The notes: generated from the letters alone by a model not told the origin. A DNA stretch of 64,000 nt from Opitutia bacterium (GCA_003558065.1 PWMU01000079.1:18295-82294); one strand, 5' to 3'. Counted from the stretch's first letter, positions 10,601 through 18,499 are shown. Made by a program: numbers and translations.

Positions 10601-11226
10601 CCCTGCTCATGGAGTTGAACCTCTGGCACGAGGATTATCCGGACGAGGACTGGACGGTACAAACCGACCGCCGCAGCGGCCCGAAGGACGATGTTTACTT
10701 TGGTTTCGGCGGACGCTTTCGTTCGAGCGAAGGATCCGGCACGGAGGTATTGTTCACCAGCCTGTCGATCGGTTTGGCCGAAACCGGGGACGAGACTTTC
10801 TTCCCGGCCGATTTCGCAAGCGATACCACCGGCGACGGCGTCCCGGACTGGTGGGTGCGCGAGCACTTCGGCGCTCCCGACGCCGCCCACGGCGACGATC
10901 TCGCCCCGGACGGCTCCGGGTGGACGGTGCGCGAGCACTACCTGGCGGGAACGGATCCGACCGACCCTCTGTCTGTCCTGCGTCTTTCCGCCGATCGGGA
11001 GGATAATGGCGGGGAAAACGGGCTGCGGCTGCGCTGGCCAAGCGTCCCGGGGCGGGAGTACTTCATCGATTCCTCCGAATCGTTGATGAACCCGTTTGAT
11101 AGCTGGGAAGCCGGCGGCCCCATTTCCGCCACACCACCCTGGAACGTGCACGTGCTGCCTGTCGACAGCGGTACGGGATCCGAGTTCTTCCGTCTGCGCG
11201 TCCGGCCCGACTCGTCGACACCCTGA
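7630..11226 (+). CDS. Large secreted esterase-like protein with two lectin-like domains flanking an alpha/beta-hydrolase domain
   Basis: The frame is open from 7474, but the ATG at 7630 starts a clear Sec signal peptide (cleavage near SHA|LEP), giving 1198 residues. Domain order: lectin-like domain 1 (about 25-260, starting SWQFGSDFDGDGGF); an alpha/beta-hydrolase-like region with the nucleophile elbow GALGHSKSS (putative Ser553) and later His candidates near LDHFNHW; a bacterial Ig-like (SbsA/Big_5) segment (about 735-820); lectin-like domain 2 (about 826-1055), whose opening SWQFGTDRDGDGGF and later motifs (NYQDFEI, GNHLGGSGL, WHEDYPDE) repeat domain 1; and a tail with DTTGDGVPDWW, a calcium-type repeat common in secreted verrucomicrobial proteins. 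Likely exported and carbohydrate-linked; the substrate is unknown. The function is an inference from fold cues. Confidence 0.72.
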   Translation: MKTPSSILATSLSFMIASAGISHALEPLSWQFGSDFDGDGGFELKAVWDEEAEDKTEPTTGEWLLESDALSFYLPPLASDGPSNNYTDAGAFIAVDGLGDGNYQDFQIQVTGEIISVGHDWNRFGIVALGGGELGTVYDTLDYYSARLQRPTTGASGRQLRIAHGMGNHLGGSGLQFDLPYSLGSGGFTLTLTGRYNNEQQLFMVLNLLHEDYPDENWTAQSDLRGGDSLRDGIHFGFGGRFRSGTGSDTEVRFTSMSIEEAPPVDTPEWITGSGTWSYDDAEHSFTVTAQGELGNVGPVPVVVYLKNLPFPRLGTDSDEAITDDLLDEGLVVIELDCAGLPATSMELQRALLNYFENLSTFVLQATDGTVQPDSQFTYWLPAGYRLERDIAFWNIEQHGAHGSLERIVDTYNDYVVPNYGEDPIETPDELSGPGGRPLDYNLYLDIMYPSGDLEEAVPAIAHFATLSRRPSSFSSGERPMEPLGWLFDGHALVYVDHIYNPLARHENYGHFEPGYTLQNWNGIAAGSAAIRFLRAHADTYNLTDRVGALGHSKSSYTVVRIADPRHPEQDEHSSFSGFPSGSPDPQPWPDYSSRVDAAFASMGDGTRRTQYFTGHMAPTVIAAGRLDHFNHWQVFPDLVSVTEGEDLNHLALWMEELGHDRPFGEDLATGIDRNLLIRDFFAQHLYPHGVEDLDVLFMLPRDKRDSVPTDGVTRILTSDDELPDNMLDLSPYSPITVRFARSIDPDSLDNGKLGVWRAATGVEVPGEWTPSLQNSRFHFTPDEPLREASVYAVGASAGVRDTVGRALPQSRVQYFRTAGGETDPSEPHSWQFGTDRDGDGGFQFAAVSSDDDDATDMWSVESDSIRFNMPENSPYVDAGALIAVNELGGGNYQDFEIELSGEIMSIGHDWNRFGIVALANDELGRVGHYNDSSYYSARIQRPTTGGRTLRIANQMGNHLGGSGLELDLPYPLESGKFTLTLTGTYDDSNALLMELNLWHEDYPDEDWTVQTDRRSGPKDDVYFGFGGRFRSSEGSGTEVLFTSLSIGLAETGDETFFPADFASDTTGDGVPDWWVREHFGAPDAAHGDDLAPDGSGWTVREHYLAGTDPTDPLSVLRLSADREDNGGENGLRLRWPSVPGREYFIDSSESLMNPFDSWEAGGPISATPPWNVHVLPVDSGTGSEFFRLRVRPDSSTP

Positions 11227-11357
11227 CAGGAAGCGGGCAATTCGGGAAATAGTTTTCTTATATGTTTGACAATTTAAATATAATTCCACCATTCTCCCTA
11301 ATAATAGATTGACAAATATCAGTATATCGAATTCCTCAACCGTGAACTCCAAAGACC
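11227..11357 (+). promoter_or_regulatory. AT-rich upstream region of the PEP-CTERM gene
   Basis: This 131-base gap is much richer in A and T than its surroundings. It contains two TTGACA hexamers (near 11266 and 11309), each followed by AT-rich sequence (TTTAAATATAAT and TATATCG). Exact -35/-10 spacing of 17 does not fit either one cleanly, so the promoter call rests on composition and position. No Shine-Dalgarno sequence is evident before the ATG at 11358. Confidence 0.4.
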
Positions 11358-12338
11358 ATGATCAAGAAACCGCTGCTTATTCTTTCCTCCGTTTCCCTGC
11401 TTGCGCTGGCCGGCCCGCCGGCGGGTGAAGCTGCCGTCACGATCCTTAACAACGACTTTTCATCCGGAGTTCGCGATGTGCAGGATCTTCCCAACGAATC
11501 CGCCTGGTATGCCGCGGGACCGGGCGAAAGACTCTTCGCCAGCCCTGACGATGGCGGCAGTCTGACTCTGAATCAGGTTAATGCCGGCGGAGCCAACACC
11601 GGGGCCATGACCTATTTCACGGACTCCGGAGCCATTGAGATTCCCGCCGGCGGGTCATTGAGCGTCAGTTTCGATTTTGTCGTCAACGGCGTATTTGACA
11701 GCGACAACAACCGATTCTGGGTCGGAATTCATAATTCCCACGGCAGCCGGCTGGTTCAGGACGCGGAAGTGACCGACGCGGGAACCTCGCCCGGCAACCG
11801 TCAGATGAAATTGGACAAGTTCGAGTCTTACACGGGTTACGAAGCCGCGATGAATATTGATAGGACTCCCGAAAAGGAGGATCCGAACACCAGCCGTATT
11901 TACCGGCGGCCGGCGGATAACGATCGCTCAAGGATCATGTCCAACCAGGGAGCCACGGGTATAGGCAGTTCCAATCCGGAGGGCATGGAGGATCTGTACT
12001 TGAATGATGAAACGGTGTATCACATGGAGTTTCTTCTTTATCGTTTCCAGGACGGCGAATCCATCCGGGCAACACTGAACGTTTCCGGAGGGGACTTGCT
12101 TGAGACTCAGACCATGACCGGTACGGATCCGTCCTTGATAGAAACCTCTTTCGACACGTTCACGATTTGGCAGAGTCGCTTCGTCACGAGTGAGGCCACG
12201 TTCACTGATGAATTCATCTTCCAGAACTTCGAGGTTACCTACGTGCCGGAGCCCTCGACCTACGCTCTCCTCTTCGGTGCGGGGGCATTGGTTGTTGCCG
12301 GACTCTACCGTCGCCGTCATCGGCGGGGGGCCGGTTGA
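11358..12338 (+). CDS. PEP-CTERM sorting domain protein
   Basis: The 326-residue secreted protein has an N-terminal signal peptide (MIKKPLLILSSVSLLALAG, cleavage near GEA|AV) and a textbook C-terminal PEP-CTERM signal: VPEPSTYALLF, then a hydrophobic segment and an Arg-rich end (YRRRHRR). Proteins of this type are cut by an exosortase at the Pro-Glu-Pro site and anchored or released at the cell surface. No exosortase gene is in the window. The body is rich in Asn, Gly and Asp and looks like a beta-sandwich (possibly lectin-like); no catalytic motif is recognised. An AT-rich leader precedes it. Confidence 0.85.
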   Translation: MIKKPLLILSSVSLLALAGPPAGEAAVTILNNDFSSGVRDVQDLPNESAWYAAGPGERLFASPDDGGSLTLNQVNAGGANTGAMTYFTDSGAIEIPAGGSLSVSFDFVVNGVFDSDNNRFWVGIHNSHGSRLVQDAEVTDAGTSPGNRQMKLDKFESYTGYEAAMNIDRTPEKEDPNTSRIYRRPADNDRSRIMSNQGATGIGSSNPEGMEDLYLNDETVYHMEFLLYRFQDGESIRATLNVSGGDLLETQTMTGTDPSLIETSFDTFTIWQSRFVTSEATFTDEFIFQNFEVTYVPEPSTYALLFGAGALVVAGLYRRRHRRGAG

Positions 12339-12686
12339 AGCGGGCGGCACTGCAGCCGACCCGGGTAAAACGAATGAGTGGGTTGTAATCGATTCCCGGC
12401 CGGAAAGCGGGCTCGTTCCGGCTCCCCGTCCGTTTTATTGGAGTGGTGCCGAGCCGGAATCGAAAGGTGTGCCGGCCTTTGCGGACGCCGTCGACGGTTT
12501 CCTTCGAAAACGTTGCCGGTGCGTCGGTGACAGGTATCGGCCAGGAGGAGTCTCTGTGATGGCCGCCGATCGTTCCGAACGCTGTCGAGCGGAGTGTCCG
12601 CTTTTTCTTGTCGGGTTCCGCGACGAGGCCGCGGCGGATTGAACCTGTCCACCGGATTCATTTCCGGCCCTTGACAGGCGATCGAA
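12339..12686. other. Intergenic stretch with a lone Shine-Dalgarno and a 27-codon frame
   Basis: No full-size gene is seen in these 348 bases. There is a strong Shine-Dalgarno (AGGAGGAG at 12543-12550), followed eight bases later by ATG at 12559 and a 27-codon frame ending at 12642 (starts MAADRSERCRAEC). The peptide has no recognised family. It could be a leader peptide, a decayed gene start or chance. Confidence 0.3.
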
Positions 12687-12722
12687 TTGCGCCTGCAATT
12701 GGCCGGAAGAGAAATCGTGTTC

Positions 12723-14282
12723 ATGGTTATCCCCGAAGTAGCTGCTTTCCTTCAGGAAGATGCGATCATTGTCCTCTTGGCCTTGGCGGCTTACCTTATC
12801 TGGGTATCGTTGGTAGCTTTCACTTCGCAGGCGGGCGGGCTGCCGCCGCGCCGCCGGGAGTTGGCGAATCTCCTGTCACTGGTGGCGGGGCCGGTGGGGT
12901 GGACGATGCATTTGGTAAACTGGTTCCGGCATCGGGGGAGCATCGATGACGGAGAGGATGCGGCATCAGCCGCACCGCCCGGCGGCGCCATTAAAATGAA
13001 ACGGACCGGGGAGTCGGGGTGCGTCGAGCACGAGGCGCCGGCAAGTTCCCGGCTCATGTCGAAGTCAAAGAGAGGGTGGTGGTTCTTTTCATTCTGGCGC
13101 AAAGATCCCGAGGAGGCGGACAGCGAGCTCCTGCATCGGATGATCCTTGAGGCCATCAACCAGGACGCCACGGACATTCATTTTGAACCCCGCGACGACC
13201 ACTACCTGGCCCGGTTTCGGGTCAATGGCATCCTTCGGAATTACAAGAAATTCCACTCGACCACCGGCGAGCACTTTCTGGCGATTATCAAAGTTATGGC
13301 CTCATTGGATGTCGCGGATAAAGCCAGGGCCAGAGACGGTCGTTTTGAATGGGTCGACAACGATGCCGGTTATAAAATCGACACCCGTGTTTCGATATCG
13401 CCCTCGTTTCGCGGGGAAAAGCTGGCGCTGCGTTTTTTGAACCGGCCGTCGGCCAACGTCGATATTGACTCGCTCGGGATGCGCGAGCCCATGAAGAAGG
13501 CGTTGAAGCGGGCGATCCGGCACCCGGAAGGGTTTATTCTGATCGCCGGAACGACGGGGTCGGGCAAGACGACGACGGCCTACAGTATCCTCAACCTGGT
13601 GGCGGGGCCCTCGGTCAATACGATCACCATTGAAGATCCTGTCGAGTATTCGCTTCCCAACGCAACTCAGATCGGGGTGAATCCGTACCGGGGCATCACT
13701 TTTGAGGAGGGGTTGACCACCGTGCTTCGCCAGGATCCGGACGTGATTTTTATCGGCGAGATGCGCGATCCGAATTCATTCAAGACGGGTATTCGGGCGA
13801 GCCTGAGCGGTCATTTGGTGGTCAGCACCATGCACGCGCGCGATACGGTGCATATTTTCGCCAGCCTTCGCAATATGGGCATTGAAGAGTCAAGCCTGAT
13901 CGCGTCCGTAAAGATGGTTGTCGCCCAACGGCTGGTGCGGTTGCTCTGTCCGGATTGCAAGGAAGTTGAGGAGGAGGTCGATGACGAATCGTTGGAGTTT
14001 CTGGAGATGGATTCCGGCGAAGACTCGCCGCTGTATCAGCCGGGGAGCGGCTGCGAAACATGCTACGAGTCCGGCTTCGTGGGTCGGACCGGCGTCTTCG
14101 AATACCTGACCATGGACCGTGTGGTGAAAGAATGGTTGGAAAAAGGCGGGGCCGCCAGTGAATTGAGAGCGCAGTTGAAGGAGAAAGGTATGTGGCGGTT
14201 GCACGACGATGCACGGGAAAAAGTGCTTTCCGGGGAGGTCTGGCTGCAGGATGCAATCCGTTCGGTCGGGTTTGATGAATGA
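12723..14282 (+). CDS. GspE/PilB-type secretion or pilus assembly ATPase with N-terminal membrane segment
   Basis: Hexameric ATPase of the type II secretion / type IV pilus superfamily. From the ATG at 12723 (519 residues; a TTG at 12687 is also in frame) it carries Walker A GTTGSGKTTTAY (about 275-286), Asp box TITIEDPVEY, Walker B DPDVIFIGEMRD, His box STMHA and a zinc-binding pair CPDC...CETC near the C-terminus, all intact. Unlike typical PilB/GspE it lacks the usual MshEN N-domain. In its place the first 35 residues form a hydrophobic helix (about 10-32), then a linker of about 80 residues. The stop overlaps the next start (ATGA). No pilin, inner-membrane platform or secretin gene is adjacent; a prepilin-like gene lies at 54.1 kb. 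Confidence 0.88.
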   Translation: MVIPEVAAFLQEDAIIVLLALAAYLIWVSLVAFTSQAGGLPPRRRELANLLSLVAGPVGWTMHLVNWFRHRGSIDDGEDAASAAPPGGAIKMKRTGESGCVEHEAPASSRLMSKSKRGWWFFSFWRKDPEEADSELLHRMILEAINQDATDIHFEPRDDHYLARFRVNGILRNYKKFHSTTGEHFLAIIKVMASLDVADKARARDGRFEWVDNDAGYKIDTRVSISPSFRGEKLALRFLNRPSANVDIDSLGMREPMKKALKRAIRHPEGFILIAGTTGSGKTTTAYSILNLVAGPSVNTITIEDPVEYSLPNATQIGVNPYRGITFEEGLTTVLRQDPDVIFIGEMRDPNSFKTGIRASLSGHLVVSTMHARDTVHIFASLRNMGIEESSLIASVKMVVAQRLVRLLCPDCKEVEEEVDDESLEFLEMDSGEDSPLYQPGSGCETCYESGFVGRTGVFEYLTMDRVVKEWLEKGGAASELRAQLKEKGMWRLHDDAREKVLSGEVWLQDAIRSVGFDE

Positions 14283-14746
14283 TGACCCCCATGCTGACAC
14301 AGATTCTCGTGCTGGTGGTGCTCCTGCTGCTTGTTTTGGTGGCCGTACAGAAGGCCTCTGAGGAGGGCTTTTTCACCTCGCTGTGTACGATGGGGGTGCT
14401 TTATGCCGCCTACCGCTTCGCCTACCTGCAGTGGGAACAGACGTACGAGTTGTTGGCGCGTAATCTCGATATTGATACAGCAAGTGCTGTTTCGGCTTCG
14501 TACTGGATCGGGTTCTTTCTGGTTATTCTTCCGGGCATGCTTTACGTGCGATTGCTCACCCGGGAAAAAGTACCGTTTCCCCGGCAGATCGAACGATGGG
14601 GATCGATGCTGGTTGGAGCGGTGTCGGGCCTCCTGTTGTTCGGGGTGGTCGCGAATTCGCTCACCCGCTTCGGTTTTTACGAGGGGCATCTGCAGGTGCC
14701 CATGCGCAACTTCAGGGTACTGCTCGATCTGATTGAAATTATTTAG
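14279..14746 (+). CDS. Small four-helix membrane protein, CvpA-like
   Basis: The 155-residue protein has about four hydrophobic segments (near residues 7-24, 32-48, 70-90 and 103-126) and a short polar tail. The ATG overlaps the stop of the upstream ATPase by four bases, so the two are almost certainly cotranscribed and translationally coupled. The layout resembles the CvpA/colicin V production family, but no diagnostic motif is obvious, so it could instead be a small inner-membrane partner specific to the ATPase. The family call is weak; the gene itself is well supported. Confidence 0.6.
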   Translation: MMTPMLTQILVLVVLLLLVLVAVQKASEEGFFTSLCTMGVLYAAYRFAYLQWEQTYELLARNLDIDTASAVSASYWIGFFLVILPGMLYVRLLTREKVPFPRQIERWGSMLVGAVSGLLLFGVVANSLTRFGFYEGHLQVPMRNFRVLLDLIEII

Positions 14747-14873
14747 TCGAATTTTTGTTCTCCCGGCTCAGGTTCGTGAATTGAGCACTTGCCCTGCGTG
14801 AACGTACAGAGTTAGTTTTCGCTCGGTATTTTCGCCCAGGAGTATTCCCTGCAATTGCCAACCGCACAGCCCG

Positions 14874-16823
14874 ATGGCCCGAAAGAAAAAGGACTCCCGG
14901 AAACGGCAGCAGCGCCTCCAGGCCCGGCGACAGAAAGAGAAGGAGAAGGGGAAGCGAAGGGCGCGCTCCGGCCCGAGCGGGACGGGAACTCTCGGAGGCG
15001 TGCGGGAGATTTCCCCCGAGGAATTGGCGGCTGCGTATGTCGATCCGCCGGCTTCGCGCGAAAAGGGAGCGCGGCGGCCGGCGGAAAAGCGGCGCGGGCG
15101 CCCCCGTAAGCCGGTGACGCAAGTCCCGTCGGGTGAACCTGCCGGCGGATCCGGAAGGGGACCGGACGAGCGGGAACTGTCTCCCCATGCGATTGAGCGC
15201 TCCGGGCGGTACCGTCACTGGGCCGGTGTCTGCGCCCGAATCCGCGAGCAGGCGGTGGACGCGGATGGGAACTTCCGTTTGTCCCGTCTCGAACGGAGAC
15301 TTCGGCATTGGCTCTATCGGGCGCGTCTGCGAAAGCTGAAGGGGGAGTTGCGTTCCTGGCAGATTACGCTGGTGGAAGAGACCGGCTACGATTGGACGGT
15401 AGCCGAGCGCCAGCGCGAACGCAAGGAGCCGGTCAAGAAGAAGAAACGCCCGAAGGAAAAGCTTCCGGAGAAGAAAACGCCGATCTGGGAGGAGTGGGTC
15501 GGGCGTATCCGGCAGGCCGCGGCGGAGCAGGAGTACGATTTCTTCCACCTTCGGGATCCCGCGCTGCGCCGCTGGCTCCGCAATAGGCGTGCCGAATACA
15601 GAAGGGGAGAATTGCGTCCTGAAGTCCACGCGGCGCTCAAGGGGATGGGATTCGACTGGGACCGGACGGAGCTTTCAGACGGTGCTTACGAGGTCTGGGC
15701 GAAAAACCTCGAGGCGTACCGGGAACTGGTTCGCGCGGTGGGGAAGGGGGCGGTCCCGGACAAGAAGAAGTTTTACGGACTCTACGTCTGGTTCGGGCGG
15801 CAGCGTTGGTTGTATCGGCGTGGAGACCTGTCCGTGAGGAGGAAACGGGCTCTGGACGCCGCGGGTTTTCCATGGAGTGAGCGACCGATGGAGACCCGCC
15901 GGTGGTGGGAGTTTTTTGACCGGTTGAAGGCGTTTCATCGCAAGTACGGGCAGGCGAATATCACGCAAACCGATCCCGGGGATCCGTCTCTGGGAAGATG
16001 GTTGGCCCGGCAGCGGAGGGCTTGCCGTCAAGGCCGCCTGTCGCCCGCGCAGGAACAGGCGTTGGACTCCCTCGGTATTGATCCGAATCCGCGGCCCGGG
16101 CACGGGGGCGGTGTCCGGGTGGAAACGTCCCGGTCCCTGCAGGACGGCCTATGGCTGCGGCGTTACGAGGAACTCGCGGTCTACTGTGGAAACGAGCACG
16201 GGGGAAGGCTTCCGGACCCGCGGCGCCTTCCCGGCCGTCTCGAGCGGTGGCTCGCCGCCCAGCGACGGTGCCGCAGGAAGGGCAGGTTGAATGAGCGGCA
16301 GATCCAGATGCTCGACGAGCTGGGAATGGCCTGGGATTTACCCGCCCTCCGGGAGGTCCGCTGGCGGTCGCGATACGAGGAACTCAAGCGCTTTGAGCAG
16401 GGCCGGGGACACACCCGCGTGCCCTCCGACGAAGGTGCTGCCGACCTGGCGGCGTGGGTGGAACGGCAGCGTTTTCGGTACCGGCGCGGCCGGCTCCGGG
16501 AGGACCGGAAGCGGCTTCTCGATGAAATCGGTTTCTCATTGGAACTGGAGGAAAAACCTTCCGCCCAATGGATGAGGCACTACGAGGAACTCAAGGACTT
16601 CCGCCGTGAACACGGTCACTGCCGCGTGCCTCGCCAGTACCCGCCGAATCAGGGGCTCGCGGAATGGGCCGCGCAACAGAAGCAGCGCCATAAAAACGGC
16701 CTACTCAAACGGGTTCACATCGACTGGCTCGAGTCGATTGGATTTTCCTGGGCGGTGCCGCGGGCCAAAAAGGACCGGGGTTCCGGGAGCCGGCGGAAAT
16801 GGCGGAAGGGATCCGGAACCTGA
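14874..16823 (+). CDS. Helicase-associated (HA) domain repeat protein with AT-hook, no helicase domain
   Basis: This basic 649-residue protein is built from about seven tandem units of 60-65 residues (roughly 113-175, 204-262, 274-336, 343-405, 427-489, 496-557 and 565-628). Each follows the helicase-associated pattern: W..RYEELK.F...HG, then L..W...QR...R.G.L, then LD.IGF.W. The last three units match best (for example YEELKDFRREHGHCRVP). The HA domain is a helical putative nucleic-acid-binding module usually found after DEAD/DEAH helicases; no Walker or DEAD motif is present here. An AT-hook (RRGRPRKP, about 73-80) sits in a Lys/Arg-rich N-terminal region. DNA binding is therefore a good inference; the target is unknown. 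It stands alone, ending 14 bases from a convergent thioredoxin gene. Confidence 0.8.
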   Translation: MARKKKDSRKRQQRLQARRQKEKEKGKRRARSGPSGTGTLGGVREISPEELAAAYVDPPASREKGARRPAEKRRGRPRKPVTQVPSGEPAGGSGRGPDERELSPHAIERSGRYRHWAGVCARIREQAVDADGNFRLSRLERRLRHWLYRARLRKLKGELRSWQITLVEETGYDWTVAERQRERKEPVKKKKRPKEKLPEKKTPIWEEWVGRIRQAAAEQEYDFFHLRDPALRRWLRNRRAEYRRGELRPEVHAALKGMGFDWDRTELSDGAYEVWAKNLEAYRELVRAVGKGAVPDKKKFYGLYVWFGRQRWLYRRGDLSVRRKRALDAAGFPWSERPMETRRWWEFFDRLKAFHRKYGQANITQTDPGDPSLGRWLARQRRACRQGRLSPAQEQALDSLGIDPNPRPGHGGGVRVETSRSLQDGLWLRRYEELAVYCGNEHGGRLPDPRRLPGRLERWLAAQRRCRRKGRLNERQIQMLDELGMAWDLPALREVRWRSRYEELKRFEQGRGHTRVPSDEGAADLAAWVERQRFRYRRGRLREDRKRLLDEIGFSLELEEKPSAQWMRHYEELKDFRREHGHCRVPRQYPPNQGLAEWAAQQKQRHKNGLLKRVHIDWLESIGFSWAVPRAKKDRGSGSRRKWRKGSGT

Positions 16824-16837
16824 GCAGCGCGCCGCGT

Positions 16838-17620
16838 TCAGGAATCGTTCAAGAGGCTTTCGAACTCGTTGAGCACCTGCCGTGCCGGAGCCCGGCTGCC
16901 TCCGGAGGGCGCCACCACGTTGCCGTCGCGATCGAGGACGATCAGGGTGGGAATGGCGCGGGGACGGTTTTGGGCGGCCGGTTCGACGCGGCCGCGTCGG
17001 TTGTAGTCGATCGCCGGCCACGGCATGGAATAGTCGCTCATGTATTCGGCCATGTCGTTCCGGTTCCGGTCGGAGCTGACGAAGATCAACTCGAAGTTGT
17101 CGTGATTCCGCTTCAACTCATTGTATTTCCGTACCAGAACCGGTGTGAACTGGCGACAGGGGCCGCACCAGCTCGCCGAGTAATAGAATGCGTAGTAATC
17201 GGCATTCTCGATCGATTCGTAATCGCGAAGCCTGGAAGTCCGGCGCGCGCCGGTAGAGGTTACCAGGGTCCCTTCGAGTGCCTCTGCAACTTCGGACGGA
17301 CTCCGGTCGCGCCGCGATTCAGGCCCCTCCGGCGAGCCCGGCGCGTTCGAGGCCTCCGATTCCTCGCCGCTTGGCGGGTTCTCGGAGATGTACCTTCTGT
17401 CCTCATCCGAAAGGCGGTTGACCGGGTATTCATAGGTGCGGCCGTCGTTGCGGCGAAACGTGGCGACGTCGCCCCTCAATTCGATCAAAGCCGCGTCCAT
17501 TTGACGGCCGTCCTCATTCGTCCAGGTGCGAAGCGCGGAATCCTCGTCCGCCGTTGCCGGCGAGGTTGTCGGCAGCATAAGGGCAAGCGACGCGAGGAGG
17601 GCTTTGATACCGTTCTTCAT
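16838..17620 (-). CDS. Secreted SHD1-thioredoxin fusion protein
   Basis: The frame is open from 17710, but the ATG at 17620 starts a signal peptide (MKNGIKALLASLALMLP, cleavage near TA|DE), giving 260 residues. Residues 28-79 match the SHD1-like module frequent in Planctomycetes and Verrucomicrobia (WTNEDGRQ...RRNDGRTYEYPV..LSDEDRRYI). A Pro/Ser/Glu linker follows, then a tryparedoxin/TlpA-like thioredoxin fold with the redox motif WCGPC (Cys152, Cys155), the cis-proline stretch AIPTLIVLD and a C-terminal helix. A periplasmic or outer-surface thiol oxidoreductase is likely; the substrate is unknown. A heptad repeat sits directly upstream of this start. Confidence 0.85.
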   Translation of the reverse strand: MKNGIKALLASLALMLPTTSPATADEDSALRTWTNEDGRQMDAALIELRGDVATFRRNDGRTYEYPVNRLSDEDRRYISENPPSGEESEASNAPGSPEGPESRRDRSPSEVAEALEGTLVTSTGARRTSRLRDYESIENADYYAFYYSASWCGPCRQFTPVLVRKYNELKRNHDNFELIFVSSDRNRNDMAEYMSDYSMPWPAIDYNRRGRVEPAAQNRPRAIPTLIVLDRDGNVVAPSGGSRAPARQVLNEFESLLNDS

Positions 17621-17635
17621 TGTAGTCACGGGTTG

Positions 17636-17656
17636 GGGTTGCGGGTTGCGGGAGTG
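17636..17656. repeat. Tandem heptad repeat upstream of the thioredoxin gene
   Basis: GGGTTGC occurs twice in tandem (17636-17649), followed by GGGAGTG, and GGGTTGG precedes them. On the coding (minus) strand this reads as GCAACCC units ending about 15 bases before the start codon. The same heptamer appears at 1489 and 1519. Confidence 0.5.
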
Positions 17657-17758
17657 GTTTGAAAAACAGAACCGGGAAAAATTATTAGACGGCGTTTTCC
17701 GTTTGTGCAACCGAATTCAAATCACCATGCGAAGCCTCCGAGGGGTTCCCTGCCGCAA

Positions 17759-18499
17759 CTATCGGGAAAACTCGTCGATCGCGGTTCGCGTCGCCAGGTT
17801 CAACGCCTCTTTCCGGAGTGCGAGGGCGTACCTGCTGGGGGTTTCAAAGGTGTACGAGAGGTGCGGATACAGCTTCAGGTGATAGATGGCCTCCGGCCAG
17901 TGCCTGGGCTCATCGGCTTCCGGCCTGTGGTGGATCAGGCCCGGGGCGGTCACGTAGTGATCGTCGATTCGGGCGTTCGGTTCACGTGGGATGATTGTCT
18001 CGACCTGTTCGAGAATCCGGCCGGCAAGCCCAGGGGCGCCGGAGGTGTTGATTTCGTAAAGGTAGAAGCCCGTCGTCTCCCAGTCCTCATGCAGGGAGAG
18101 GTAGAGGTCGTTGGGGGGCTGCGCTTCGAGCCACTTCCGGTGAGCGCGAACTTCCGCGGTGCGCGGGTGGCGGTAATCCCGGTTTAAATCGATGCCCTCG
18201 GGGTTTTCGCGTGTCCCTGAGTCCCAGCTTCCCGGATTCAGCAGAGGGCAGAGAGTCCAGGTGAAACGGTCGTCGAAAAAGCCGGCTTTCACAAGTTCGA
18301 AGAGGGTGAGGGGACCGGCCGGCTCGTCGCCGTGAATCCCCGCCGAAAGGTAGATCCGTTCCCGTGGAACCGGCGCCGGGCGGGTCAGTGCGAGCAGCGG
18401 GAGACCGTGGGCCTCTTCCAGAGTTTCCGTCGAGAAGCCCGCTGTCCGGGCGAGCGCTCGAAATTCTTCCAGCCATTCCTGTGTCTTGGGTCTTTCCAT
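17759..18499 (-). CDS. M14-family zinc carboxypeptidase
   Basis: The 246-residue enzyme has the M14 zinc site: GIHGDEPAG (His56, Glu59) and LHED (His137). LNRDY (106-107) matches the substrate-carboxylate Asn-Arg pair, and FETPS near residue 219 supplies the likely general-base Glu. No signal peptide is seen, so it is cytosolic and could trim murein peptides or small peptides (the MpaA/succinylglutamate-desuccinylase branch). The exact substrate cannot be told from sequence. Its length is short for secreted carboxypeptidases but normal for this branch. It lies divergent from the epimerase at 18.8 kb. Confidence 0.82.
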   Translation of the reverse strand: MERPKTQEWLEEFRALARTAGFSTETLEEAHGLPLLALTRPAPVPRERIYLSAGIHGDEPAGPLTLFELVKAGFFDDRFTWTLCPLLNPGSWDSGTRENPEGIDLNRDYRHPRTAEVRAHRKWLEAQPPNDLYLSLHEDWETTGFYLYEINTSGAPGLAGRILEQVETIIPREPNARIDDHYVTAPGLIHHRPEADEPRHWPEAIYHLKLYPHLSYTFETPSRYALALRKEALNLATRTAIDEFSR

